Assembly: GCA_023409755.1 (NCBI GenBank)
Contig: JAEYRA010000179.1
Location: 1 to 10,961, forward strand
Direction of reading: 5' to 3'
Source: Bacillota bacterium
GTDB lineage: Bacteria > Bacillota > Clostridia > Christensenellales > UMGS416
Length of the DNA: 10,961 nt
Positions 1-7,694 of this stretch are shown here, piece by piece. Every line of letters starts with the position of its first letter. Position 1 is the first letter of the stretch. A program made the position numbers and the translations under genes. The notes under the pieces were generated by a model. The model saw nothing but the letters and a program-made list of their open reading frames with translations, was not told the origin of the DNA and did not search any database.

Positions 1-22
1 AAACCGTTATATTTCGTGCTAT

Positions 23-44
23 TGTTCATGGTTTGTTCATGGTT
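23..44 (+). promoter_or_regulatory. Two exact 11-bp direct repeats, possible response-regulator site
   Basis: The unit TGTTCATGGTT occurs twice with no gap (23-33 and 34-44) and ends three bases before the predicted -35 hexamer. An 11-bp period puts both half-sites on the same face of the helix, the usual arrangement for OmpR-family response regulators. Each half reads TGTTCA followed by five bases. This matches the published WalR/YycF half-site TGTWAH at five of six positions and resembles PhoP/PhoB boxes. WalR regulates wall hydrolases, which would suit the downstream gene. The repeat is seen directly; the regulator's identity is inference. Confidence 0.5.
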
Positions 45-47
45 TCA

Positions 48-77
48 TTGTAAAATCTTCATAGTTGACTGTATAAT
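48..77 (+). promoter_or_regulatory. Promoter of the SpoIID/SH3 wall protein gene
   Basis: A -35 hexamer TTGTAA (48-53, four of six consensus) and a perfect -10 TATAAT (72-77) are separated by 18 bp. Transcription would start near 84, leaving a leader of about 150 nt. The weak -35, with direct repeats immediately upstream, suggests activator dependence. A better-looking TTGACT at 65-70 is too close to this -10 and does not pair with any good -10. Confidence 0.55.
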
Positions 78-93
78 TGGGTATATAAGTTTT

Positions 94-208
94 GATCCCC
101 ATTTCTCATTTGGGATCCTTCGGGGCCGGTATAGGCCGGCACAACGGACGCTGACTGAACGCGTCCGATCGGATAGCAGGACTCCAATCTCCAGGCGGGT
201 GTGCCGCC
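94..208 (+). other. Structured 5' leader of the wall protein gene
   Basis: Between the promoter and the TTG start lie several inverted repeats: GATCCC/GGGATC (94-99 with 112-117), GCCGG/CCGGC (125-129 with 136-140), CGGACGC/GCGTCCG (145-151 with 161-167) and GGCGG/CCGCC (194-198 with 204-208). None is followed by a T-run, so none looks like a terminator. I checked by eye for the conserved cores of c-di-AMP (ydaO) and c-di-GMP riboswitches, common ahead of wall genes, and did not find them. It may be simple mRNA structure or an unrecognised regulatory RNA. Confidence 0.35.
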
Positions 209-235
209 GATGAACCGAAAGGCTGGTATTGTCGT

Positions 236-3200
236 TTGAAAAGAATCCTGAGCATTGCGCTGTCGCTTTTGCTGCTGGTGGCCCTGTGGCTGCCGGCCGG
301 CACGGCGTCGGCACTTACGGATTACAGCACCATCAAGGTGCGTCTGGTTTCCATGGGAAGCCCCTCGTCGGTACAGTTCGTCGTCAAGGGTGCGTATCGC
401 ATTGTGGAAGCACCCAACGTCGACCTCTTCCCGGGTGTAACCTATACCATCAAGCCCTCTGGCACCGCTGGCCTATCCCTGAGTTGGAGCGACGGCACAG
501 CCACCCGTACCGCGAGCCTGGGTGCGTCGGCCACGTTCAAGCAATACACCAATGGCTCCACCAGCAACACGCTGTATGTGAACAACCCCAATTATGGCTG
601 GACGAACTACACCGGCGACATGTGCTTCAGCCGCCCCAGCGGCACGAGCTACCTACGGTTGGTCAACACCCTGTTTTTGGAGACGTACCTCTACGGCGTT
701 GTGTCCTATGAGATGAGCAACAGCTGGCCCATTGAGGCGCTGAAGGTGCAGGCCGTCGCCGCCCGCACCTATGCCATGCGCTACCTCAAGGCCGCCGACG
801 CCACCGACGAATATAACATCGGCGACACCTCCGCCACCCAGGTGTACCATGGCCTGCCGACCACCAACGCTAACGTGGTGGCCGCTGTGGACGCCACCAA
901 GGGGATGGCGCTGACCATTGGCGGTTCGCTGGTGGATGGGGTGTTCTCGGCCAGCAACGGCGGGTACATCCGCACCGCCAGTGAGAAATGGGGCGGCAGC
1001 AACACCTATCACGTGGCCAAGGTTGACCCTTATGATTATGCCAACACCTCCAGCCCCACCTTCACTTACTACATTCCCAAGGGCGGCGAGGGAGCCGACC
1101 TCAGTGCCCTTTCCAGCGCCAACCAGAGCAAAGCCAAACTCTTCCTGTCGCTGCTGAAGGCGCAGATTGCCAAAGACGAAGGTGTGGACGCGTCACTGGT
1201 CACCATCAACGCCATCACCCGGGTGGCGCGCTCGGCCAAGCGCACTGGGTCTGACGCCAACGGCTATGAGTACACGCGGCTCAAGGTGAACAGCACGGTG
1301 ACGATCGCCCCGGCCACCAGCGACGGCACCAGCACCACCAAGAACGTGACGGAAACCATCCTCAACTACACCAACTCCACGGGCGGTACGGCCATGGAGC
1401 TGAAGACTGCCTTTGCCAGCTACAGTTCCCTCATCAACACCAAGAACCTGTGGGAGATGTACAACACCAACGACAGTAAATACTACTACATCACCGTGCG
1501 CGGCTATGGCCACGGCGTGGGCATGAGCCAGCGCGGTGCCCAGCAGATGGCCAAGCAGGGCTACAAATACACCGACATTCTGGAGTTCTACTACAACTTC
1601 GGGGACTTTGATGAGTACTGCACCAAGGACACCAAACTCACCACCTACACGCTGACCCAGCCGAAGCTGCCCACCATGTCGCTGGGGACCGCCCCAGCCA
1701 CGGCTCAGGTCTCTGTCAATTCGCTCAACGTGCGTGCGGCCGCATCCACCAAGGGCGTGGTGGCAGGCACACTGGCCAAGGGCGTCAAGGTACAGCTCCT
1801 CAGCGCACCGGTCACCGGCTGGTACAAGGTGTTCTACCCGGCGGCCGGGCTGGTGGGCTACTGCGACGCTACCGCGCTCACGGTGGTGAGCGGCACAGCC
1901 CCCACGGCGGGCCCCACGGCGACGCCGACGGCCAGCGACACTGGCACGGCCACGCCCACCCCAACGTCCACAGCGACCCTCAAGGGTACGACGACGACCT
2001 CGGTCAACCTGCGCGCCCAAGCCAACACCACCTCCAGCATCCTGTTGGTTGTACCCCAGAATGCGACGGTGACCATACTGGACACCAACGCCGCCAGCGG
2101 GTGGTACCAGGTGCAGTATTCCGGCAAGACCGGCTACTTGATGGGCAAGTACATCACCCTTGTGACGGCTAGCCCCACCGCCACGGCAACGCCAACGGCA
2201 ACGGTGAAACCGACGCCGACACCCACCGCCACCCCCACGGCAACACCCGCCACAGTGACGGCCAAGACGGACAAGACCGCCAGCCTTCGCAAATCCACCA
2301 GCACCTCGTCGACGAAGCTCACGAGCATCGCTGCAGGCAAAACGCTGACGGTGCTGGCGGTACCCACCAACACCAGCTGGCTCAAGGTCAAGTACGGCAG
2401 TAAAACCGGGTATGTGCTCAATAGCTATGTCACCGTGGGCGGCAGCACCCACTACCGCGCGGGCATGGTGACGGCCGCCAGTCTCAACATCCGCAAGTCT
2501 GCCAGCACTACAGCCGCAATTGTGAAGACGGTGAATCTGAACAATGTGTTGGTGGTGATGGGGAAGACGACCGCCGGCGGTAAGACATGGTACAAGGTTA
2601 AGATGGGGTCCACCACCGGCTATGCGGTGAGCAGCTACATCCGCACGGCGGGCACGCCGGTGCTGCTGCCCGGCACGGTGACGGCCAAAACGATCAAAAC
2701 CACCAGCCTGCGCACCTCCGCCAGCACTTCCTCCACCAAGCTTGCGTCCATCTCCTCGGGTAAGTCCCTCACGGTGACATCGGTACCCACCAACACCAGT
2801 TGGCTCAAGGTCACCTACAGTGGCAAGAGCGGCTACGTGCTCAAGAGCTATGTGACCGTGGGCGGCAGCTCCAGCTATCGCGCGGGCATGGTGACGGCCA
2901 CCACCCTGAGCCTGCGCACCTCGGCCAGCACCTCGGCCACCCTGGTCGGCACGCTCACCAAGAACGCGATGGTGGTGGTGACGGGCAAAAAGACTGCAGG
3001 CGGCAAGGTGTGGTATAAGGTCAAGAGTGGTTCCTACACGGGTTACGTGCTGGGCAGCTACGTACGTGTGGCTGGCACGCCGGTCAGCTTGTCCACATCG
3101 AACGAGGTGACGGCCAAGACGCTCAAGACCACCAGCCTGCGCAAGTCCACCAGTACGTCCTCCGCCAAGTTGGAGAGCATCCCGAAGGACAAGACACTGT

Positions 3201-3523
3201 CCGTCCTCACCGTTCCATCCAACACCAGCTGGGTCAAAGTGGCGTACAGCAGCAAAACGGGCTATGTGCTCCACAGCTATGTCTCCGTGGGCGGCAGCAG
3301 CAACTACCGTGCCGGGGTTGTGACGGCTTCCAGCCTCAACATTCGCAAGTCTGCCAGCACTTCGGCTGCCGTTGTCAAAACCGTCAAGCGGGATCAAGCC
3401 CTAGTGGTGATGGGCAAGAAAAGCGCCGGGGGCAAAACGTGGTACAAGGTAGCGGTGGGTTCCACCACCGGGTATGCCGTGGGCAGCTACATTCGTACAG
3501 CCGGCACACCGGTCAAGCTCTGA
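236..3523 (+). CDS. Secreted SpoIID/LytB-domain protein with eight SH3-like repeats
   Basis: The 1095-residue product should act outside the cell on peptidoglycan. Residues 1-26 are a signal peptide (MKR, a leucine-rich core, cleavage after ASA). Residues ~140-460 are a SpoIID/LytB domain. It has YLYGVVSYEM (E159 aligns with the catalytic Glu of SpoIID lytic transglycosylases), EALKVQAVAARTY (167-179), QVYHG (202-206) and GYGHGVGMSQRGA (423-435). SH3-like modules follow at ~488-551 and ~584-644, each trailed by a Thr/Pro/Ala linker (552-583, 645-672), then six more at 673-1095. The many wall-binding modules suggest a LytB/CwbA-like wall-remodelling factor rather than the membrane-anchored sporulation SpoIID, which lacks SH3 repeats. 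The TTG start gives the signal peptide; its ribosome site (AAAGG, 218-222) is weak and 13 nt away. Transcribed alone: promoter upstream, terminator just downstream. Confidence 0.9.
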   Translation: MKRILSIALSLLLLVALWLPAGTASALTDYSTIKVRLVSMGSPSSVQFVVKGAYRIVEAPNVDLFPGVTYTIKPSGTAGLSLSWSDGTATRTASLGASATFKQYTNGSTSNTLYVNNPNYGWTNYTGDMCFSRPSGTSYLRLVNTLFLETYLYGVVSYEMSNSWPIEALKVQAVAARTYAMRYLKAADATDEYNIGDTSATQVYHGLPTTNANVVAAVDATKGMALTIGGSLVDGVFSASNGGYIRTASEKWGGSNTYHVAKVDPYDYANTSSPTFTYYIPKGGEGADLSALSSANQSKAKLFLSLLKAQIAKDEGVDASLVTINAITRVARSAKRTGSDANGYEYTRLKVNSTVTIAPATSDGTSTTKNVTETILNYTNSTGGTAMELKTAFASYSSLINTKNLWEMYNTNDSKYYYITVRGYGHGVGMSQRGAQQMAKQGYKYTDILEFYYNFGDFDEYCTKDTKLTTYTLTQPKLPTMSLGTAPATAQVSVNSLNVRAAASTKGVVAGTLAKGVKVQLLSAPVTGWYKVFYPAAGLVGYCDATALTVVSGTAPTAGPTATPTASDTGTATPTPTSTATLKGTTTTSVNLRAQANTTSSILLVVPQNATVTILDTNAASGWYQVQYSGKTGYLMGKYITLVTASPTATATPTATVKPTPTPTATPTATPATVTAKTDKTASLRKSTSTSSTKLTSIAAGKTLTVLAVPTNTSWLKVKYGSKTGYVLNSYVTVGGSTHYRAGMVTAASLNIRKSASTTAAIVKTVNLNNVLVVMGKTTAGGKTWYKVKMGSTTGYAVSSYIRTAGTPVLLPGTVTAKTIKTTSLRTSASTSSTKLASISSGKSLTVTSVPTNTSWLKVTYSGKSGYVLKSYVTVGGSSSYRAGMVTATTLSLRTSASTSATLVGTLTKNAMVVVTGKKTAGGKVWYKVKSGSYTGYVLGSYVRVAGTPVSLSTSNEVTAKTLKTTSLRKSTSTSSAKLESIPKDKTLSVLTVPSNTSWVKVAYSSKTGYVLHSYVSVGGSSNYRAGVVTASSLNIRKSASTSAAVVKTVKRDQALVVMGKKSAGGKTWYKVAVGSTTGYAVGSYIRTAGTPVKL
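2252..3520 (+). repeat. Three in-gene repeats of a ~141-residue double-SH3 unit
   Basis: Three consecutive units run from 2252, 2675 and 3104 to the stop codon (423, 429 and 417 bp; residues 673-813, 814-956 and 957-1095). Each contains an A module (starts VTAKT, ends SYVTVGG or SYVSVGG) and a B module (starts VTA, contains AGGK then WYKV, ends AGTPV). Units 1 and 3 share details that unit 2 lacks, for example SLRKSTSTSS in the A modules and SLNIRKSAST in the B modules. This points to tandem duplication with later exchange rather than simple stepwise copying. Confidence 0.9.
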
Positions 3524-3534
3524 CAGCAACGACC

Positions 3535-3568
3535 AAACGCCGCGGGGCAATGCCCCGCGGCGTTTTTT
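3535..3568 (+). terminator. Intrinsic terminator of the SpoIID/SH3 gene
   Basis: A perfect 11-bp G+C-rich stem (3538-3548 with 3552-3562) has a 3-nt AAT loop and six T (3563-3568). The three A before the stem can pair with the first T, so it may also work weakly on the other strand. It lies 11 nt after the stop codon. Confidence 0.95.
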
Positions 3569-3694
3569 GATGGGAAACCCGGTGGTTCCTCTGTTGGGGT
3601 GGGTGGTCAGCCAGTACATTGTTCATTATGGCGCGTTGTCTCACCTCGATCCGAGGGCCTCCGCTTCCGGTTGAGCTGCCGGCACTCTGCGCAA

Positions 3695-3719
3695 AGGCCC
3701 CGTCCAGCGGACGGGGCCT
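3695..3719 (-). terminator. Probable terminator of the minus-strand isomerase-like gene
   Basis: A perfect 11-bp stem (3695-3705 with 3709-3719) has a 3-nt loop and lies 28 nt past the stop of the minus-strand gene. On the minus strand the stem runs into only two or three T, so the U-tract is short. Its strength and its place in a convergent intergenic region support a terminator role. Confidence 0.65.
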
Positions 3720-3747
3720 GATCGTATGGGGTTGTGGGTTTCGGTTC

Positions 3748-4599
3748 TTACAGCGCCTTCAGGAAGGCAACGGCCTCGGCGATGTCGGCGGCGGGGTTGC
3801 CGCCCACTTCGCGCTCGATGGTCAGGAACCCGTTGTAGCCGATCTCCTGCAGGGCCGCCAGGTAGGCCTTCCAGTCCACCGCGCCCTTGCCCAAAGGCTC
3901 CTCGCGGAAGAACTCCTCGATGCGCAGATCCTCAATGCCGCCGTCGGCAAAGAAGTCGTAGACCACCACGGGGTCGCACTTCTGCAGCATCACGCCATCC
4001 TTGGCGTGGGTGTGCACGATGTAGGGAGCCAGGTTACGCACGGCCTGGGCCGGGTCCTCGCCAATGACCATGATGAGGTTGGCCGGGTCAAAGTTGACAC
4101 GCACGCCCTTGCTGCCCAGGCTGTCGAGGAAGCGGCGCAGGCGGGCCGACGGCTCGGGGCCGGTCTCCACGGCAAAGCTGGCGCCGACTTCGTCGCCGTA
4201 GCGGCCCATCTCGGCGCAGGCTTCGGCCATCACGGCCCAGCGGGGGCTGTTCTCATCCTCGGGCACCACGCCGATGTGGGTGGTGACGACCCGGCAGTCA
4301 AGATCGAGCGCCAGGTCCATGATGCGCTTGGAGCGCTCCACTTTGTAGGTGTTGTCCTCGGCACGGGTGAAGGCGTGGCCGCCCATGTCACCGCACAGGG
4401 CCGACACCTGCAGCCCCAAACCGCGGATGTAAGCAAGGAGCTCCTTGCGAGCGGCGGCGGACAGTTCCTCCGGGGCCATCTCGCCGGACACGGCGTAGAT
4501 CTGCACGCCCTGTGCGCCAAGTTCGGCGGCCTTCTTCAGGCCCTCGCGCACGCCCAGGCGGAAGCTGTCACACATGATGCCAATGGGAAAATTCGCCAT
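3748..4599 (-). CDS. Sugar phosphate isomerase/epimerase-like TIM-barrel protein
   Basis: The 283-residue cytoplasmic protein belongs to the xylose isomerase-like / AP endonuclease family 2 TIM-barrel group. Candidate divalent-metal ligands sit at the expected strand ends: E145 (AVETGPE), D171 (NFDPANL), H197 or H199 (VHTHAKD) and E262 (IEREVGG). GKGAVDW (237-243) corresponds to the GxGxVDW turn seen in many of these isomerases. The start at 4599 is supported by GGAGGG eight bases upstream. The gene follows the GNAT gene on the same strand after a 56-nt gap and has its own promoter. Family members isomerise or epimerise sugars, inositols or keto acids. The substrate cannot be told here, because no transporter or catabolic gene lies next to it. 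Confidence 0.85.
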   Translation of the reverse strand: MANFPIGIMCDSFRLGVREGLKKAAELGAQGVQIYAVSGEMAPEELSAAARKELLAYIRGLGLQVSALCGDMGGHAFTRAEDNTYKVERSKRIMDLALDLDCRVVTTHIGVVPEDENSPRWAVMAEACAEMGRYGDEVGASFAVETGPEPSARLRRFLDSLGSKGVRVNFDPANLIMVIGEDPAQAVRNLAPYIVHTHAKDGVMLQKCDPVVVYDFFADGGIEDLRIEEFFREEPLGKGAVDWKAYLAALQEIGYNGFLTIEREVGGNPAADIAEAVAFLKAL

Positions 4600-4629
4600 G
4601 AGTGTCCCTCCGAAACGTATTGTAGTTCC

Positions 4630-4658
4630 ATTATAACAAGCGCCATTCGGTTGGTCTA
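4630..4658 (-). promoter_or_regulatory. Promoter of the isomerase-like gene
   Basis: On the minus strand, TAGACC (4658-4653, four of six) is followed after 17 bp by a perfect TATAAT (4635-4630). A TG one base before it makes an extended -10. The first three bases of the -35 are the TAG stop codon of the upstream GNAT gene. Transcription would start near 4623, giving a leader of about 24 nt. Confidence 0.7.
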
Positions 4659-5774
4659 TACCATTTGCGGATTTGATGCGTCCTGCTTGCCCGGCAGCTG
4701 GCCCCAGCGCAGGTCACTCCGCAGGAGTTCCAGCCGGGGGTCGTTCTCCAGCCAGCCCCAGTTGTCAAATCCTTGCAGGAGCGCGCCTTGCAGCGAGGCA
4801 AAGGCTTCATCGGCCTGCCCCAGGGCGACGCGGGCAATGGCCAGTTCGGCACCGGCCCACAGCGGCGGCCCCGGCAGCGCCATCGCCTGCACGAACCACT
4901 GCACTGCCTGTGCGGGGTCACCGGCATTTAGGCAGGCGTCACCGTTCACGGCCAACTCCAGTGCCATGTCCGGCAGGCACAGCAGCTCTCCATACTCCCT
5001 GGCCCGCTGCAGGCCCGCGCTGCGGGCCGTGGCCGAGGAGGCTTCGTTGCTTTGCTGGCAGAGCCAGCCGATCTGCCCGACACCGCGGCGGGCCGCTTCG
5101 CCGGCAAAGGCCGAGACCATGGCAACGGCCAATCCCTTCCGCTGGTGCTCCTCCAGCACTTCAATGCCGATCTCGCAGCCCTGGGAGCAGTTGTACTCCG
5201 ACAGGCACCAGCCGGCCAACGCGCCTTGGTGCACGGCGGCCACGCCAAAGCTGCGGCGCAGGAAATCCTCCACCGAGGGCCGTTCGGAGCACATTTCGTG
5301 CCGCAACGCATCGGTGTGGGGGAGGTTTTGCTCCAGCAGCGCGGCATCCACCGGCGCCAGTTCGTACCCGGCAGGCGGGTCGGCCCGGCGCACTTTCACT
5401 GTCGGCGCGCTGTAACACTCCTGCGCGGCGTAGATGGGGTGACGGCCGGCCAGTGCCTGTTCCCAGGCGGCGCGGCCGTCGGGGCCGTCCCAGAAGAGCA
5501 GCGCCGCGTCGGCCCCGTCCTCCACGGTGCGTTGGTACGCCATGTCCATCAGCCAGGGGCCGCAGGCAGCCACGATTGTCTCAGCAGGCAATGGGGACGC
5601 CAGCAGGAGCTTGTTGTGCACGCGGGCCAGGGCGATGCGTGGGCTGGTTGCGTCGTCAGCCCACAGTTCCCCCGCCAGGCGGCCTTCGGCCAGGGCCGTC
5701 AACTTCATCATGTGCTGACGGTTTTGGTAGAGGGCCAGCGCTGGCCCATATTGGTCTGCACGTAATTCGATCAA
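4656..5774 (-). CDS. GNAT-family N-acetyltransferase with C-terminal TPR-like region
   Basis: The 372-residue protein has three parts. Residues ~1-125 form an N-terminal region of the kind found in ZmaR-type GNAT acetyltransferases. Residues ~135-260 are a GNAT fold with the acetyl-CoA motif A around EIGIEVLEEHQRKGLA (201-216) followed by an alpha helix. Residues ~265-358 contain helix pairs resembling tetratricopeptide repeats (NAGDPAQAVQWFVQAM, then ALGQADEAFASLQGAL). The predicted reaction is acetyl transfer from acetyl-CoA to an amine; the acceptor is unknown. The start is TTG with AGGAG eight bases upstream, and no ATG lies nearby in frame. It begins 24 nt after the DUF2207 stop, so it is probably the third gene of the lemA operon. 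Relatives of ZmaR give self-resistance to an aminopolyol antibiotic, but that role is not shown here. Confidence 0.8.
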   Translation of the reverse strand: MIELRADQYGPALALYQNRQHMMKLTALAEGRLAGELWADDATSPRIALARVHNKLLLASPLPAETIVAACGPWLMDMAYQRTVEDGADAALLFWDGPDGRAAWEQALAGRHPIYAAQECYSAPTVKVRRADPPAGYELAPVDAALLEQNLPHTDALRHEMCSERPSVEDFLRRSFGVAAVHQGALAGWCLSEYNCSQGCEIGIEVLEEHQRKGLAVAMVSAFAGEAARRGVGQIGWLCQQSNEASSATARSAGLQRAREYGELLCLPDMALELAVNGDACLNAGDPAQAVQWFVQAMALPGPPLWAGAELAIARVALGQADEAFASLQGALLQGFDNWGWLENDPRLELLRSDLRWGQLPGKQDASNPQMV

Positions 5775-5798
5775 TGCCTATTCTCCTATTGGGTCGGG

Positions 5799-7694
5799 TT
5801 ACCAGCTGCCGCCCCCGCCACCCCCGCCGCCCCCGCCGGAGAACCCACCGCCGGAGAAGCCGCCCCCGCCATTGCCGGAGGACTGGGGTTGGGAGACCAT
5901 GACGGCCTGCATGGCGGCCATGGTGCGGGTCATGCTGTGGGCGAAGTAGAGGGGTGCGAAGTTGCCGGTGCCAACGTACCAGTCCGGCGGGGCAATGGCG
6001 ATGCCCTCAAAGTTCTTCGCAAACTTGTCGGTAACCCCCAGCACATAGGCGTAGGGCAGCACGTTGAAGAAGTAGCTGGGGTTCTGATCCACCAGTGCCA
6101 CGATGCGATCCCGCTCAGCCGTGAGCAGGAAATCCCGCAGGCCGAGGATGCGGCCCAGCCACAGCGTACCCTGGGCCGTGCGCCGGCGGATGAAGGACGC
6201 CGCCAGCGCGGTGATGGCCGTGGTCACCATGGCCGTCAGGGCCAGTGGCCAGCCGGTCTGGGGCACGGTGAGCGCGGCGAAAAGTGCCAGCAGCCCAGCC
6301 AGCAGCACCGTGGCCACGACGGTCAGCGCCACCCGCGGCCCCGCATTCATGGAGCGATAGCGCCGCAGCACATACACCAGCAGGTACACCGGGGCCAGCA
6401 CCAGCGCGCCTACCACGCAGGCGGGCACCAGGGCTTCCTCCAGGTACCCGGAGGAGAGCGTCAGCCCATAGGCCAGCGTCGCCAGCACCGGCAGCGCCGC
6501 CATCAGGGTAATGAGCGGCTCCAGCAGCACCGAGGCGCGGGTGAACACCCGCCGCGACTTGGAGGAGAACGAGTCGTTCACCATGTTGCGGGTGGTCTGG
6601 ATGGTGGTGTAGAAGCGCTCCTTGAGCGACGACACGGTCACCTCGTCGCCATCCGCGAAGAGCTTCTGGAACATGTGGGTCTCAAAGGAGCGGGCGTCTT
6701 TGCCCGGGTTGCCTTTGCGCGACAGCAGGTAATCGCTGCTGCCCAGGTCGGTGATCGTCAGATACCCCCGGTCGGCCCAATAGAGCAGCAGTGACACCAC
6801 GTCGCGGTTGTCCACGTTGCCGTCAAAGAGGTAACCGACCTCAGCGGGCGTCATGCCGTCGGGGGCGTAGAACTCCACCGTGCGCACCAGCCGGTCGTCC
6901 CGGCCCCAGCGCCACCAGAAGAACACCGCCAGCCCCGCCAGCAGCCACTCCAGCACCAGAAGCACTCCGCCCACCCAGTGGTAGTCAGGCAGCACAAAGG
7001 TGCCCTCGGGCAGTTCCACCCGCAGGGTCAGACCCTCGTAGTTGGTGAGCGCCCGGGTCGTCTGCCCGGAGATGGTGCGGCCCTCCACCGAGAAGGTCGC
7101 CGCATCGGTGATCTGCTGGCCCTGGGTGCCGGCCACCACGCCCACCAGGGCCGGGTCAAAGGCCACCGGCAGTGTCACCAAGAAGTCCGCATGGGCAATC
7201 GTCGTATCCCACCCGGTGCCGATGAGGTTGTAGTACACCTCGTCGAAGTCGGAGATGTGGTCGTTGCCCATGGCGTACCGGTAGCGGATGACGTAGGTCT
7301 GCACGCCGGTCACGGTTTCGTCGGGGTCGCCGATTCGGATGCTGACCTCGCCGTTGTCGCTGTCCACCTCATAGGGCGCACCCTCCACCGAAACCCCGGA
7401 CACCCGGGCGTGAAGCTCGCTCTCCACCCGGCCGTAAGTGGCGGACTCCCGCACCAGGTCGCCCCGCACCGGGATATTCCGGTAGATGCCGTGGCGCGGC
7501 TCGCTGAAGTGGACGACGATCGTCTCGGTCACGTCGTAGACGTTGTCCAGCCCCACTGTCGCCTGCACCGAGAGGTTCTCAATGGTGAACCCGCCCTCGT
7601 CCGCCCGGGCGGGGGTGGGGGCCAGCAGCAGCGTGAGGCACAGCGCCGCCAGCGGCAGCGCCAGGAGCTTTTGTGCGAAGCTGCGCCAGCTCAT
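5799..7694 (-). CDS. DUF2207-domain membrane protein with glycine-rich tail
   Basis: The 631-residue product has a signal peptide (1-31, cleavage after ARA). An extracytoplasmic beta-rich DUF2207 domain follows (~35-235), then a transmembrane segment (~241-262) and a cytoplasmic stretch with VEFYAPDGMTPAEVGYLFDG (273-292). Four more membrane segments lie at ~389-412, 421-443, 455-476 and 482-501. The C-terminal part includes GLRDFLLTAERDRI and LPYAYVLGVTDKFAKNFE, typical of the family. The tail (609-631) is almost all glycine with Ser and Phe and ends GGSW. The ATG overlaps the TGA of lemA by one base and has AAGGTG eight bases upstream, so translation is probably coupled. DUF2207 genes commonly neighbour lemA; the molecular role is unknown, presumed envelope-related. 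Confidence 0.9.
   Translation of the reverse strand: MSWRSFAQKLLALPLAALCLTLLLAPTPARADEGGFTIENLSVQATVGLDNVYDVTETIVVHFSEPRHGIYRNIPVRGDLVRESATYGRVESELHARVSGVSVEGAPYEVDSDNGEVSIRIGDPDETVTGVQTYVIRYRYAMGNDHISDFDEVYYNLIGTGWDTTIAHADFLVTLPVAFDPALVGVVAGTQGQQITDAATFSVEGRTISGQTTRALTNYEGLTLRVELPEGTFVLPDYHWVGGVLLVLEWLLAGLAVFFWWRWGRDDRLVRTVEFYAPDGMTPAEVGYLFDGNVDNRDVVSLLLYWADRGYLTITDLGSSDYLLSRKGNPGKDARSFETHMFQKLFADGDEVTVSSLKERFYTTIQTTRNMVNDSFSSKSRRVFTRASVLLEPLITLMAALPVLATLAYGLTLSSGYLEEALVPACVVGALVLAPVYLLVYVLRRYRSMNAGPRVALTVVATVLLAGLLALFAALTVPQTGWPLALTAMVTTAITALAASFIRRRTAQGTLWLGRILGLRDFLLTAERDRIVALVDQNPSYFFNVLPYAYVLGVTDKFAKNFEGIAIAPPDWYVGTGNFAPLYFAHSMTRTMAAMQAVMVSQPQSSGNGGGGFSGGGFSGGGGGGGGGGSW

Noticed and set aside
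121..139. Similar G+C-rich motif at both window ends (CGGGGCCGG then ATAGGCCGG near 121-139; CGGGGCTGG then ATAGGCCGG near 10932-10953)
   Set aside because: It is short, G+C-rich and imperfect, with a 3-base length difference. It could be chance and gives no structural hint of a mobile element boundary.
2160..2251. Thr/Pro/Ala linker as a CRISPR-like or satellite repeat
   Set aside because: It is a low-complexity coding linker (PTATPT type) between SH3 modules, in frame and without spacers.
1193..3397. 734-residue open frame on the minus strand, antisense to the SpoIID/SH3 gene
   Set aside because: It mirrors the repetitive high-GC wall gene and its translation is His/Gly/Arg/Ala-rich without a recognisable domain. 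The plus-strand gene is certain.
3570..3694. Possible small RNA or tRNA between the two terminators
   Set aside because: No tRNA cloverleaf or CCA end, no promoter and only a 5-bp CCTCG/CGAGG inverted repeat were seen.
3619..5415. 598-residue open frame on the plus strand
   Set aside because: It is antisense to the isomerase-like and GNAT genes, crosses both of them and their promoter, and shows no family signature.
4673..5902. 409-residue open frame on the plus strand
   Set aside because: It is an Arg/Pro-rich shadow antisense to the GNAT gene and the end of the DUF2207 gene.
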